From the NCBI GenBank assembly GCA_963725425.1, contig CAVRYJ010000006.1, forward strand, positions 310,001 through 374,000: 64,000 bases of DNA. Direction: 5' to 3'. Under the pieces are notes generated by a model, which was not told where the DNA came from, made no database searches, and worked only from the letters and a program-made list of their open reading frames with translations. Positions 8,799 through 18,339 of this stretch are shown one piece after another (the first letter of the stretch is position 1; the number at the start of each line of letters is the position of its first letter). This DNA is from Clostridium_I sp963725425 (GTDB taxonomy: Bacteria; Bacillota; Clostridia; Clostridiales; Clostridiaceae). A program made the position numbers and the translations under genes.

Positions 8799-10088
8799 AT
8801 GGAAAGAGTAATCATAAGTCAACTTGATAATTATATTGGAAAAGAAGTGAAAATAATGGGGTGGGTATACCGCATAAGGAAACTTAAAGCTATAACTTTT
8901 GTCATAATAAGAGATAGAAGTGGTTTAGTACAATGCATAGCAAATAATAATGCTATGGACTTTAGTGCCATAAATCTTGAGTCTGTAGTATCAATAAGGG
9001 GTGACGTACAGGAAAGTAATAATAATCTTAATGCTTTTGAAATTTCAATAGAAAGCTTTGAATTGATAAATGCTGCAGAGGCGGAATTATCAATCCAAAT
9101 TAATAAAAGGAATTTAGAAATAAACTTAGATACTATGCTAAATAATAGGGTATTAAGTCTTAGACATGAAAAAACGAACGCCATATTTAAAATACAAAAT
9201 CTTATAGTGCAAGGATTTAGAGAATTTCTCATCAGCCAGGAGTACACAGAAATCTTTACACCAAAGATTATTGCAGAAGGCATTGAGGGTGGAACAGATG
9301 TCTTTGAGGTGAAATATTTTGAGAATAAAGCGTATCTTGCTCAAAGTCCACAATTTCATAAACAAATGATGGTTGGAGCTGGTTTTGAGAGAGTTTTTGA
9401 AATTGCTCATGTTTATAGAGCTGAAATGCATAACACTACTAGACATTTAAATGAGTATGTAAGTATGGATCTTGAAATTGGATTTATAAAAGATGAAGAG
9501 GATATCATGGAAGTAGAGGAAGAACTACTCAGATATATACTAAGTAAGGTAAATAAAGAGGGAGGTAGATATTTGCAAATTCTAAATGCTGATGTACCAC
9601 TGATTCATAATAAAATTCCTACAATGAAATTCAATGAAGCATTAGAAATATTAAAAAATAAATTCAATAAAACTGATTTAGAAGTGGACTTAGACCCTGA
9701 GGGAGAAAAGCTAATCTGTAAATATGCAAAAGAAAAATTAGGTTGTGATTTTTTATTTTTAACTCATTATCCTAGGAGAAAAAGACCAATGTATACAATG
9801 CCTTTTGGAGCCGAAGAAACTCATAGTTTTGATTTGCTATTTAGAGGTGTTGAAATTACTACAGGTGGTCAAAGAATTCATGAATATAAACAGCTTATTG
9901 AAAATATAAAATATAAAGGGTTAAACCCTGAAAAATATGAAAGCTATACTTCTGTATTTAAACTAGGGATGCCTCCACATGGTGGTCTTGCTATTGGATT
10001 AGAACGAATAACTATGCAGCTACTAGGACTGGAAAACATTAGAGAAGCATCATTGTTTCCTAGAGATAGAACTAGATTAGTACCATGA
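8799..10088 (+). CDS. aspS2: Archaeal-type (non-discriminating) aspartyl-tRNA synthetase, AspRS2
   Basis: A 429-residue class II synthetase. Residues 1-105 form the OB-fold anticodon-binding domain (EVKIMGWVYRIRKLK). The catalytic core follows: motif 2 FEIAHVYRAEMHNTTRHLNEY with Arg207, and motif 3 GLAIGLERITMQLL near 395-408. The short length (about 430 against about 590 for bacterial AspRS) and the absent GAD insertion mark it as archaeal type. In clostridia such enzymes charge tRNA-Asn with Asp, which the amidotransferase GatCAB then converts to Asn-tRNA (family knowledge). gatCAB is not next to it here. The leader with an AAC specifier fits this job. RBS AAGAGGAGAG. Confidence 0.92.
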   Translation: MERVIISQLDNYIGKEVKIMGWVYRIRKLKAITFVIIRDRSGLVQCIANNNAMDFSAINLESVVSIRGDVQESNNNLNAFEISIESFELINAAEAELSIQINKRNLEINLDTMLNNRVLSLRHEKTNAIFKIQNLIVQGFREFLISQEYTEIFTPKIIAEGIEGGTDVFEVKYFENKAYLAQSPQFHKQMMVGAGFERVFEIAHVYRAEMHNTTRHLNEYVSMDLEIGFIKDEEDIMEVEEELLRYILSKVNKEGGRYLQILNADVPLIHNKIPTMKFNEALEILKNKFNKTDLEVDLDPEGEKLICKYAKEKLGCDFLFLTHYPRRKRPMYTMPFGAEETHSFDLLFRGVEITTGGQRIHEYKQLIENIKYKGLNPEKYESYTSVFKLGMPPHGGLAIGLERITMQLLGLENIREASLFPRDRTRLVP

Positions 10089-10101
10089 TGTATAACTATT
10101 A

Positions 10102-10148
10102 TAAAAAAAGCTGTTCATAGCGATTTTAAAAATCGCTAATGCAACAGC
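10102..10148 (-). terminator. Terminator of hcp
   Basis: Nested arms GCTGTT/AACAGC (10110-10115, 10143-10148) and AGCGATTTT/AAATCGCT inside. On the minus strand the hairpin is followed by TTTTTTTAT, so it terminates hcp; the plus side lacks a T-run. Confidence 0.7.
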
Positions 10149-10216
10149 CACTTTATCATGTAGTAAAAGCTTAATTAGTTGTTACAGCTACAATGAAAGA
10201 TCTTAAAATTCATTTT

Positions 10217-11863
10217 TTATCCAAGTATTTGTTTCAAATCATCTTCTGGTGTGCTTATAGGTTTAATATCAAAATTTTCAACTAGATATTGTAATACATT
10301 AGGGCTTAAGAAAGCTGGTAAAGTTGGTCCAAGGTATATTCCTTTTACACCAAGGGATAATAATGCCAATAAGTCAGCAACAGCTTTTTGTTCATACCAA
10401 GTTATAATCAATGATAAAGGTAGATCATTAATAGTGCATTTAAAGGCATCAGCTAGTGCTAGTGCTATTTTAACAGCAGAATATGCATCGTTACATTGAC
10501 CTACATCTAGTAATCTTGGAAGTCCCGCTACTTCACCAAACTCTAATTTATTAAAACGGTATTTTCCACAAGCTAAAGTAAGAATAATACAATCTTTAGG
10601 AACATTTTGGGCAAACTCAGTGTAATAGTTTCTTCCTGGTCTTGCACCGTCACATCCACCGATTAAGAAAAAACGTCTAATTTTACCTTCTTTAACTGCA
10701 TTCACTATTGTTCCAGCATGACTTAATGTGGCCTTATGGCCAAACCCTACTAAAATTTCTTTAACCGCTTCATCTTCTTCAAAACCACCTAATTCTAGAG
10801 CTTTATTTATTATTTCAGAGAAGTCTTTATGGCTATTCTCATCTCTCTCTATATGTTTAATCCCTTCCCAGCCAACAACACTTGTGGAAAAGATTCTATC
10901 TTTATAAGAATCTCTTGGCTTCATTAAGCAGTTTGTTGTCATTAAAATACAACCGGGCAAACCATCAAATTCTTTTTGTTGGTTTTGCCATGCCCCTCCA
11001 AAGTTACCTACTAAATGAGAATATTTATTTAACTTAGGATAACCATGAGAAGGTAACATTTCACCATGGGTATAAATATTTATCCCTTTGCCTTCTGTTT
11101 GTTCAAGGAGCATTTCTAAGTCTCTTAAATCATGACCAGAAACTACGATAAATGGTCCTTTTTTAATGTTTACATTAACTTTTTGTGGTGAAGGAGGACT
11201 ATATTTTTCATTATTAGCTTTATCTAATACTTCCATAACCTTTACGCTGATCTCTCCAGTTTTAATTATATACTTGATAAGATCCTGAAGGTTTAAACTA
11301 TCGTCGGTTATCGCTGCTAGAGCTTTAACATAATATTCATCTATTTCCTCGCTGTTATATTCGATAAATCTAGCTTGGTGTGCATAAGCAGAAATTCCTT
11401 TTAATCCATATTTTATTGTTTCTCTAGCGGAACGAATATCAATATCTAAATCCTCATCATACATAATCCCTGCTTTTTTAGCATCTTGAAGCATCTGTTC
11501 CTTAGAATCACTTAAATTATATAGAGCCTCTTCACCAGTAACATTTTCTTCACTAGCTTTTTTCCTAACTTCTTCTTTGATTATTTGAGATTTTTTAAGC
11601 ATATTGATATGCGACTCAGGATCAAAGTTTACATTAGTTAATGTCATAAATAATGAATTCTCAATCAATGAAATCCATGATTTATCAAGTTTTTCGCCTT
11701 TATCTAAAAGTTTATTAGCATAACAACTTATTCCTTTTATCTGATATATGAGCAAATCCTGCAGTGCTGCGATTTCTGCAGTTTTCCCACACACTCCTAC
11801 TTTGGTGCAACCTTTTCCAAATGCAGTTTGTTCACATTGAAAACAAAACATTTCTCCTTGCAT
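10217..11863 (-). CDS. hcp: Hydroxylamine reductase (hybrid-cluster protein)
   Basis: About 548 residues. The N-terminal Cys cluster CFQCEQTAFGKGCTKVGVC binds the first FeS cluster, in the spacing of anaerobe-type Hcp. Later hybrid-cluster ligands are visible in ISAYAHQA, HGEMLPSHGYP, the Cys in TTNCLMKP, FFLIGGCDGARPGRNYY and LTLACGKYRFN. Known proteins reduce hydroxylamine or NO and protect against nitrosative stress in the cytoplasm. I chose ATG 11863: AGGAG lies 8 nt upstream. The same gene could start at GTG 11872, but that codon would overlap the binding site. Monocistronic with its own terminator. Confidence 0.93.
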   Translation of the reverse strand: MQGEMFCFQCEQTAFGKGCTKVGVCGKTAEIAALQDLLIYQIKGISCYANKLLDKGEKLDKSWISLIENSLFMTLTNVNFDPESHINMLKKSQIIKEEVRKKASEENVTGEEALYNLSDSKEQMLQDAKKAGIMYDEDLDIDIRSARETIKYGLKGISAYAHQARFIEYNSEEIDEYYVKALAAITDDSLNLQDLIKYIIKTGEISVKVMEVLDKANNEKYSPPSPQKVNVNIKKGPFIVVSGHDLRDLEMLLEQTEGKGINIYTHGEMLPSHGYPKLNKYSHLVGNFGGAWQNQQKEFDGLPGCILMTTNCLMKPRDSYKDRIFSTSVVGWEGIKHIERDENSHKDFSEIINKALELGGFEEDEAVKEILVGFGHKATLSHAGTIVNAVKEGKIRRFFLIGGCDGARPGRNYYTEFAQNVPKDCIILTLACGKYRFNKLEFGEVAGLPRLLDVGQCNDAYSAVKIALALADAFKCTINDLPLSLIITWYEQKAVADLLALLSLGVKGIYLGPTLPAFLSPNVLQYLVENFDIKPISTPEDDLKQILG

Positions 11864-12039
11864 AGTCACCACTCCTAATTTTTAATAATGTCTATATCTT
11901 TAGCTTTCTTTATGCAAATATACAATACAATAATTAACACCTAAACACCTAAACACCATGATTTTCTAAAGAAGTATAGTAGTTGCATTAATAAATTGGT
12001 ATAATCCAGATATACTAATTTTATTAGGAGATGATAATA

Positions 12040-12411
12040 ATGAATGCTAGTGAATTTTTAGATTATAAAAACTGGGTTGTGGCTGGAGATGTATTAACCT
12101 CTTCAAAATATGCTTATAAAATATTGAGCGCATTAAAAAGAGATGGATTTAATGTAGTTGGTGTAAATCCATCTGTTACAAATGTGGATGTTTATAAAAG
12201 TCTACATGATGTACCATATAAGATAGAAATTTTGGATTTATGTATTAATCCATATAAGGGTATAAAAATTGTTAAGGAAGCTCATGAATTAAAAGTAGAT
12301 AAAATACTTATTCAACCAGGGGCCGAAAGTTATGAGATACTTAACTTTTGTAAGGCAAATGGAATTGAAGCCATAGAGGGATGTGCATTAGTAGAATTAT
12401 CAAAAAACTAA
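12040..12411 (+). CDS. CoA-binding domain protein (YccU-like)
   Basis: A 123-residue single-domain Rossmann protein of the CoA_binding_2 family: NWVVAGDVLTSSKYAYKIL (glycine-poor nucleotide loop near 13-30), GVNPSVTNVDVYKSL, LDLCINP and ILIQPGAESYEILNFC. Family members bind CoA; the physiological role is not known. ATG 12040 is preferred because AGGAG ends 9 nt before it, while ATG 12031 touches that site directly. Monocistronic. The gap to 12653 contains only a 15-codon frame (12571-12615, MKGVFSEAKKRRND) that I cannot assign. Confidence 0.8.
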   Translation: MNASEFLDYKNWVVAGDVLTSSKYAYKILSALKRDGFNVVGVNPSVTNVDVYKSLHDVPYKIEILDLCINPYKGIKIVKEAHELKVDKILIQPGAESYEILNFCKANGIEAIEGCALVELSKN

Positions 12412-12653
12412 GGTTTTAGTTACTACCTAAGGATTCTATTTATTATTAACCTATATGATAGCATTTACAGGACTTTGATTTTAAAGTATTTGCATTTTGA
12501 TTAGAAAAAATCGGAGAACTAGCAAATTATATTATATAAAGTTAATATGTAATAGAAAGGAAACGTTGGAATGAAAGGTGTATTTAGTGAGGCTAAAAAG
12601 AGAAGGAATGACTGAATATTTAATGATGAAAATAAGAGTTAGGATGTGATACT

Positions 12654-13043
12654 ATGAAAATTGAACATGTAGCTATATGGACTAAAGATATAGAAAGATT
12701 AAAGAATTTTTATGTTGATTACTTTAATGGCACTGCTGGAGATAAATATACAAACACAAAGAAACAGTTTCAGTCATATTTTATTAAATTTGACTCAGGG
12801 TCAAGGCTAGAAATCATGGAGATGCAAACAATTCCGTCAAATTTAAATGATGCTATTAACCAATATATTGGATTAATTCATATAGCTGTTTCTGTAGGAG
12901 ATGTAGAGCAGGTTAATATTCTTACGAGTAAATTGAGAGAAGTAGGTTATATAATAGTAAGTGATCCTCGTTATACTGGGGATGGGTATTATGAGAGTTG
13001 TATATTAGATCCTGATGGAAATAGAATAGAGATAACAGAATAG
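12654..13043 (+). CDS. VOC-family protein (glyoxalase/bleomycin resistance fold)
   Basis: A 129-residue protein with two betaalphabetabetabeta units. Likely metal or substrate positions are His5 in KIEHVAIWTKD, Glu near 62 (RLEIMEM), His near 84 (LIHIAVSVGD) and Glu near 126 (GNRIEITE). Family members include lactoylglutathione lyase, dioxygenases and resistance proteins, so the reaction is not assigned. RBS AGGATGTG. A 14-bp tandem duplication (TAGAGATAACAGAA) covers the end of the gene; the stop lies in the first copy. Confidence 0.75.
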   Translation: MKIEHVAIWTKDIERLKNFYVDYFNGTAGDKYTNTKKQFQSYFIKFDSGSRLEIMEMQTIPSNLNDAINQYIGLIHIAVSVGDVEQVNILTSKLREVGYIIVSDPRYTGDGYYESCILDPDGNRIEITE

Positions 13044-13100
13044 AGATAACAGAATAAAATAGAATAAAAGCAGTATTTAAAAAGAGGTGATTTTCAACTA

Positions 13101-13334
13101 ATGTTAAAACAAATAAAGTACTTTGTGGCAGTAGTTAAGTGCAATAGTTTTACAGAAATAGCAGAAGAATGTTATATTTCTCAGTCAGCTATTTCATAAC
13201 AAATCTGTAGTTAATTGGAAGAGAAATTTAAATATATTCAAAAAACACTTGACTTGGAGCTAACTCAAAGTGATAGAATAAAGGGTGTATTCAGTGAAGA
13301 AGTAAGAATGATAAAAATCATTTTAAGCGACTAA
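13101..13334 (+). pseudogene. LysR-family regulator remnant
   Basis: ATG after GAGGTG starts MLKQIKYFVAVVKCNSFTEI, then AEECYISQSAIS: a LysR winged HTH. It is stopped by TAA where LysR proteins have Gln (QSAISQQI), and a second stop follows (CS*LEEKF). About 230 bp remain; the effector domain is absent. Confidence 0.7.
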
Positions 13335-13372
13335 CTAATATGTAATAATTATTTTATTTAGGAGGAGTTAAT

Positions 13373-14532
13373 ATGTTATATAGAACACTTGGAAAGACAA
13401 ATGAAAAGGTCTCTGCTTTAGGTTATGGATGTATGAGACTACCTATTATTGATGGAGATGTTACTAAGATTAATGAGGAAAAGGCCATAGAAATGATTCA
13501 TCATGCAATTGATGAAGGCGTTAATTATGTAGATACTGCATATCCGTATCATGGAACTGGAATGGCAAATGGCGGACAAAGTGAACCATTTGTAGGCAGA
13601 GCTTTGAAAGATGGGTATAGAGAAAAAGTTAATTTAGCTACAAAGCTTCCTAGTTGGCTCATTAAAACTAGAGAAGATATGGATAAGTATTTGAATGAAC
13701 AATTAGAACGTCTACAAACAGATAAAATAGATTTTTATTTGGTACATGCTTTAAATAAAGATGTTTGGGAAAATTTAAAAAAATTGGGTATAGATGGCTT
13801 TTTAAATTCAGCAATTAAAGATGGAAGAATAAGATATGCGGGATTTTCATTTCACGATGATTTAGATGTATTTAAAGAAATAGTTGATTATTATGATTGG
13901 TCGTTCTGCCAAATTCAATATAATTATTTAGATGAAAATTTTCAAGCTGGAACAGAAGGGTTAAAATATGCAGCAGATAAAGGCCTTGGAGTTGTTATTA
14001 TGGAACCACTGAGAGGGGAAAACTAGTTAGAGATCTTCCAGAAGTGGTTACTAATGCTTTTGAACAAGGGGAAATCAAAAAATCACCAGCTGAATGGGCA
14101 CTAAGATGGGTATGGAATCATCCAGAAGTATCTGTGGTACTTAGTGGCATGAACGTAATGGAACATATCGATGAAAACATAAGAATTGCCAGTGCTACAT
14201 TACCTAATTCACTAACAGAAAAAGAATTAGAAATAATGGATGCTGTTCAAAAAGCATATAAAGTAAGAACAAAAGTTAACTGTACTGGTTGTCAGTATTG
14301 CATGCCTTGTCCAGCAGGAGTAAACATTCCTAAGAACTTTACTCAGTACAATCAATATTATATGCTTGCTACCCCAGAAACAAAAGGAGAACTTAAGGCT
14401 CACTATAATATGTTTTTAGATGTTTCAGAAAAAGCAGATAAATGCCTAGAGTGTGGTAAATGTGAAAGCCATTGTCCACAAGGAATTAAAATCCGTCAAG
14501 AATTAAAAAATGTTAAGGCATTATTTGCATAA
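13373..14532 (+). pseudogene. Aldo/keto reductase with C-terminal 4Fe-4S domain, frameshifted
   Basis: The first 217 codons are an aldo/keto reductase barrel: MLYRTLGKTNEKVSALGYG, DTAYPYHG with the catalytic Tyr, Lys in LATKLPSW, and His in YLVHAL. TAG at 14024-14026 interrupts it; in the next frame the same protein continues from KLVRDLPEVV to the Fe-S part with CTGCQYCMPCPAG and CLECGKCESHCPQG. One G lost from the GGGG run at 14016-14019 accounts for the break. These large anaerobe-type reductases are about 380 residues, as restored here. Substrate unknown. A sequencing error would make it a normal gene. Confidence 0.8.
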
Positions 14533-14547
14533 TGGGAGAATAACTTT

Positions 14548-14643
14548 ATGCATATACCAGATAATTATTTAAGCCCTTCAACTTGTGCCGCTTTTGGTGT
14601 AGTTATGCTCCCCATATAGAGAAAAGCAAGTTTAAAGGTAAAA
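14548..14643 (+). pseudogene. N-terminal remnant of a Ni/Co ECF transporter S-component (NikM/CbiM)
   Basis: GGGAGAATAACTTT then ATG starts MHIPDNYLSPSTCAAFGVVM, the hallmark N-terminus of NikM/CbiM (Met-His-Ile-Pro donates metal ligands). TAG follows LPI where the family has Trp; RKASLKVKI continues and then stops. Only about 30 codons survive. It sits directly before the nickel-pincer genes, which fits a lost nickel importer. Confidence 0.7.
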
Positions 14644-14703
14644 ATTTAAATGACTAGGCAGAATAGCATTTAAAATTCAAAGGATGATAAGGAGTTATAA
14701 AAC

Positions 14704-15984
14704 ATGAAGATTTTATATTATGATTGTTTCTGTGGAATAAGCGGTGATATGAATTTAGCAGCACTTGTAGATTTAGGGGTTCCTAAAGAATATTTAATAC
14801 AAGAACTTTCCAGGCTTAACTTAAATTCTGAAATAGAATTAAAAATTGAAAGATCGGCAAAACTTGGAATAACAGGAACTAGAGTAGATGTTATATTAAA
14901 AGATGAATTGAATGAAAAGATAAATATTTCAGAGCAAGTTCTACATGAGCATAACCATGAACACTTAGACCATCATAGTGATCAAGAAGGGCACCATCGT
15001 TGTGAACATAGTCATGAACATGAGCATCATCACAGAAACTTGAAGGATATAGAGGAAATTATAAATTTAAGTGACTTAAGTGATAAAGTTAAAAAGCTTA
15101 GTTTAAATATGTTTATGAAGGTTGCAGAAGCAGAAGCAAAGATTCATGGAAAAGATTTATACGAAGTACATTTTCATGAGGTAGGCGCTACTGATTCCAT
15201 TGTAGATATGGTAGGAGCAGCTATTTGTTTAGAATATTTAAAAGTTGATAAAATTATTGCATCCACCGTTCAAGTTGGAGGAGGATTTGTTAAATGTGCT
15301 CATGGACTTATGCCAGTACCAGCTCCTGCAACAGTAGAAATCTTAAAGGATATTCCTATAAATTCGGGAATAGTACAATTTGAAACAACAACTCCTACTG
15401 GGGCAGCAATACTGGCAGCAAATGCTACGGAGTTCACTCAAAAGGTTGATTTTTCAATTAAAAAGATAGGCTATGGAATAGGTCATAGAGATTTAGAAAT
15501 TCCAAATGTCTTAAGAGTATATTTGGGGGAGAAGGAGACTTCTGCAAAACAAGAAGAACAGTATATACTTGAAACTAATATAGATGATATGAATCCAGAA
15601 CTTTATGGATATGTAGAAGAAAAACTTTTTGAAGCTAAGGCTTTAGATGTATTTAAAACAGCTATATTTATGAAAAAAGGAAGACCAGGAATAAAATTAA
15701 GTGTGCTAACTAATGAAAAATGCGAAAAAGATGTTTTAGATGTTATTTTTGAAGAAACGACTTCAATTGGTGTTAGAAAATTTAAAGTTGAAAAAATAAT
15801 GCTAAATAGAGAATTTTCAAAAGTAAAAACAGAATTTGGAGATATCACAATAAAGAAATCTTATTATAAAGGCAAGCTAGTAAAATATAAACCTGAATAT
15901 GAAGAATGCAAGACTATAGCAAAAGAAAAAAATGTATCTATAGATAAAATATATAAAGCGGTTTATAAACAAGATATAGAATAA
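14704..15984 (+). CDS. larC: Nickel-pincer cofactor biosynthesis protein LarC (nickel insertase)
   Basis: A 426-residue LarC. The N-terminal part has YYDCFCGISGDMNLAALVDLG; a His-rich stretch follows (residues ~80-118, many HEH/HHH repeats) that probably stores or delivers nickel; the domain continues with HFHEVGATDSIVDMVG and ETTTPTGAAIL; the C-terminal LarC2 part has ETNIDDMNPELYGY and FMKKGRPGIKLSVL. LarC inserts Ni into the pincer, using CTP. In Lactobacillus plantarum larC is split by programmed frameshifting; here it is one frame. First gene of larC-larE-larB. RBS AAGGAG. Confidence 0.93.
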   Translation: MKILYYDCFCGISGDMNLAALVDLGVPKEYLIQELSRLNLNSEIELKIERSAKLGITGTRVDVILKDELNEKINISEQVLHEHNHEHLDHHSDQEGHHRCEHSHEHEHHHRNLKDIEEIINLSDLSDKVKKLSLNMFMKVAEAEAKIHGKDLYEVHFHEVGATDSIVDMVGAAICLEYLKVDKIIASTVQVGGGFVKCAHGLMPVPAPATVEILKDIPINSGIVQFETTTPTGAAILAANATEFTQKVDFSIKKIGYGIGHRDLEIPNVLRVYLGEKETSAKQEEQYILETNIDDMNPELYGYVEEKLFEAKALDVFKTAIFMKKGRPGIKLSVLTNEKCEKDVLDVIFEETTSIGVRKFKVEKIMLNREFSKVKTEFGDITIKKSYYKGKLVKYKPEYEECKTIAKEKNVSIDKIYKAVYKQDIE

Positions 15985-16029
15985 TGTTATAAATGAAAAA
16001 TAAAAGATGATTTTGGGGGAAAAATAAAA

Positions 16030-16866
16030 ATGTTAGTGCAGGAAAAATTTGATTTATTAAAAGACAACATCAGAAAAAGTGGCAGTGCGGCAATCGCATT
16101 TTCGGGTGGAGTGGATAGTACATTTTTAGTAAGGGTTGCACATGATGTATTAGGGGATAAAATGATAGCAGTTACAGCTACATCATCAACTTATCCTGAA
16201 AGAGAATTAAATGAAGCAATTAAATACGCCAAGAGTATGGGAGCAAAGCATTTAGTTATATCTTCAGAAGAGTTAGATATTGATGGGTTTGCTAGCAATC
16301 CTAAAAATAGATGTTACTTTTGCAAAAAAGAGCTTTTTACAAAAATAGGTAAAGTAGCTAAAGAAAATGGTATGAAATATATTTTTGATGGTTCAAACCT
16401 TGATGATAACGGTGATTATAGACCAGGAATGCAAGCAGCTAGGGAATTAAAAGTAATAAGTCCACTAAAGGAAGCAAATCTAACTAAGGCAGATATAAGA
16501 GAACTTTCAAAAGAGCTAGGACTTCCAACTTGGAACAAGCCTTCCTTTGCATGTTTATCTTCTAGATTCCCTTATGGAAAGAAAATTACTATTCCTAAGC
16601 TTAAAATGGTAGATGAAGCAGAACAGTTTTTAATGGATATGGGTATAAAACAAGTAAGAGTAAGACATCATGGAGAAATAGCTAGAATTGAAGTTTCTCC
16701 TGAAGAAAGAGTTAAATTTTTTAATACTAAAGTAATGGATAAGATAGGAGATAAGTTCAAAAATATTGGATTTACTTATGTTACTTTAGATATTCTAGGA
16801 TACAGAACTGGTAGTATGAATGAAGTGCTTTCAGTAGAAGAAAAGACAGGATCAAGTAAAATATAA
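16030..16866 (+). CDS. larE: ATP-dependent sacrificial sulfur transferase LarE
   Basis: A 278-residue PP-loop enzyme: SGGVDSTF (residues 25-32) binds ATP and AMPylates the substrate. Cys175 in FACLSSRFPYG matches the sacrificial Cys that gives its sulfur and becomes dehydroalanine (Cys176 in L. plantarum LarE). A CYFC motif lies near 95-98. The product is the dithiolated pyridinium precursor, which LarC then metallates. It follows larC by 45 bp and precedes larB by 77 bp, all same strand, so probably one operon. Start ATG with GGGGGAAA upstream. Confidence 0.93.
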   Translation: MLVQEKFDLLKDNIRKSGSAAIAFSGGVDSTFLVRVAHDVLGDKMIAVTATSSTYPERELNEAIKYAKSMGAKHLVISSEELDIDGFASNPKNRCYFCKKELFTKIGKVAKENGMKYIFDGSNLDDNGDYRPGMQAARELKVISPLKEANLTKADIRELSKELGLPTWNKPSFACLSSRFPYGKKITIPKLKMVDEAEQFLMDMGIKQVRVRHHGEIARIEVSPEERVKFFNTKVMDKIGDKFKNIGFTYVTLDILGYRTGSMNEVLSVEEKTGSSKI

Positions 16867-16943
16867 ACAATGAAGAAATAAGGTATCATAAAAAAATAAC
16901 GAGATGCAAGTAATTGTAGTAAAAATCTTAGGAGGAAAAACTA

Positions 16944-17690
16944 GTGGATAAAGAAGAAATTAAAGTTTTACTCAAAGGTGTTAAAGACAATAAAATAAAT
17001 ATAGAAGAAGCTCTTGAAAAATTAGGAGATTTACCTTTTAAAGATTTAGGGTTTGCTAAAATCGATAATCAGAGAGAACTTAGAGTTGGTTATCCAGAAG
17101 TAATATATTGTGCAGGAAAGACAGTAGATCAAGTTAAAGATATTGTTAAATATATGATTACAAAAAATAATAATATATTAGGAACTAGAGCTACAGAAGA
17201 AATGTATAATGCAGTAAAAGAAATATGCGTAGAGGCAGAATATAATAAACTTGGAAAAACAATAACTATCAAAAAAAAAGAACAAGCTATCACAGATAGT
17301 TATATTGTTATTGTTGCGGCTGGTACCTCTGATTTACCAGTAGTAGAAGAAGCCTATGAAACTGCAAAAATACTAGGAAATAGAGCTGTAAAAGTGATTG
17401 ATGTAGGGGTTGCTGGTATACACAGACTTTTTGCAAGGTTAGATGTTATTAGAGGAGCGAAAGTTGTTATAGTGATTGCTGGAATGGAAGGAGCTTTAGC
17501 TAGCGTTGTTGGAGGACTCGTAGATAAACCTGTAATTGCAGTTCCAACTAGCGTTGGCTATGGTGCGAACTTTGGAGGGATTTCAGCTTTACTGTCAATG
17601 TTAAATAGTTGTGCTAGTGGTGTAAGTGTAGTAAATATAGATAATGGATTTGGTGCAGCGTATAATGCTAGCATAATTAATAAGCTATGA
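16944..17690 (+). CDS. larB: Nickel-pincer cofactor biosynthesis protein LarB
   Basis: A 248-residue LarB: a helical N-terminus, then a PurE-like carboxylase domain (IVIVAAGTSDLPVVEEAYET at about 120-139, GVAGIHRL, GMEGALASVVGGL, VPTSVGYG). LarB carboxylates and hydrolyses nicotinic acid adenine dinucleotide in the first step of pincer synthesis. Starts with GTG; AGGAGG is well spaced. No larA (lactate racemase) gene is in the window, so the client enzyme must be elsewhere or be another LarA homologue. Confidence 0.93.
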   Translation: MDKEEIKVLLKGVKDNKINIEEALEKLGDLPFKDLGFAKIDNQRELRVGYPEVIYCAGKTVDQVKDIVKYMITKNNNILGTRATEEMYNAVKEICVEAEYNKLGKTITIKKKEQAITDSYIVIVAAGTSDLPVVEEAYETAKILGNRAVKVIDVGVAGIHRLFARLDVIRGAKVVIVIAGMEGALASVVGGLVDKPVIAVPTSVGYGANFGGISALLSMLNSCASGVSVVNIDNGFGAAYNASIINKL

Positions 17691-17750
17691 GATAAATTAT
17701 TATGCATTATATGTTGAAAAATTTCATTCGGTAAAGGAGATACTTTTTCT

Positions 17751-18107
17751 ATGATGATTTCAGAAGTAAGTAAAAAACATGATATAACAGCTGATACGCT
17801 GCGTTATTACGAACGAATTGGTTTGATTCCACCAGTTAATCGAAATGCGAGCGGAATCAGGAACTATACAGAAGAAGATTGTAGTTGGGTTCATTTTATA
17901 AAATGTATGCGTGGTGCAGGACTTTCAATTGAAGTATTAGTAGAGTACGTAACCATGGTCCAACAAGGGAATTCAACAATAAAGGCTAGAAAAGAACTTT
18001 TGATAGAACAACGTATTCAGCTTTCTGAAAAAATCAAAGATATGCAGCAAACGGTAGAACGTCTGGATAAAAAAATTGATGGATATGAAAAAAGAGTATT
18101 GGTATAG
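17751..18107 (+). CDS. MerR-family transcriptional regulator
   Basis: A 118-residue MerR protein: HTH at 1-35 (ISEVSKKHDITADTLRYYER), wing (GIRNYTEEDCSWVHFI) and a C-terminal coiled coil (about 78-115). It has no metal-binding Cys set, and resembles AdhR/YraB-type aldehyde- or redox-linked regulators. Such genes often sit beside aldo/keto reductases; the one here lies 3.2 kb upstream across the lar genes. ATG 17751 or 17754 are both possible behind AAAGGAG. Its own terminator follows. Confidence 0.85.
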   Translation: MMISEVSKKHDITADTLRYYERIGLIPPVNRNASGIRNYTEEDCSWVHFIKCMRGAGLSIEVLVEYVTMVQQGNSTIKARKELLIEQRIQLSEKIKDMQQTVERLDKKIDGYEKRVLV

Positions 18108-18170
18108 AAAAATGTAAATAATATTTAACAAACCTATTATGTGCATCAACTATTTAAATATGATAATCAC

Positions 18171-18215
18171 TAAAAACACTGTATTATTCAATTGAATTTT
18201 ATAGTGTTTTTACGT
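18171..18215 (+). terminator. Terminator after MerR gene
   Basis: TAAAAACACT (18171-18180) pairs with AGTGTTTTTA (18203-18212); the loop is A/T-rich with an internal ATTCAATTGAAT palindrome. Confidence 0.65.
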
Positions 18216-18339
18216 TGAAAAATAGACTAATTAAAAGTATTTAATGTAGTAAAACAAAGCAATAAACATTAACGGATGTCATACATATCATATACGTAAG
18301 ATTTGTGAAAACAAATCTTACTGTACTCGTAACTTTTAA

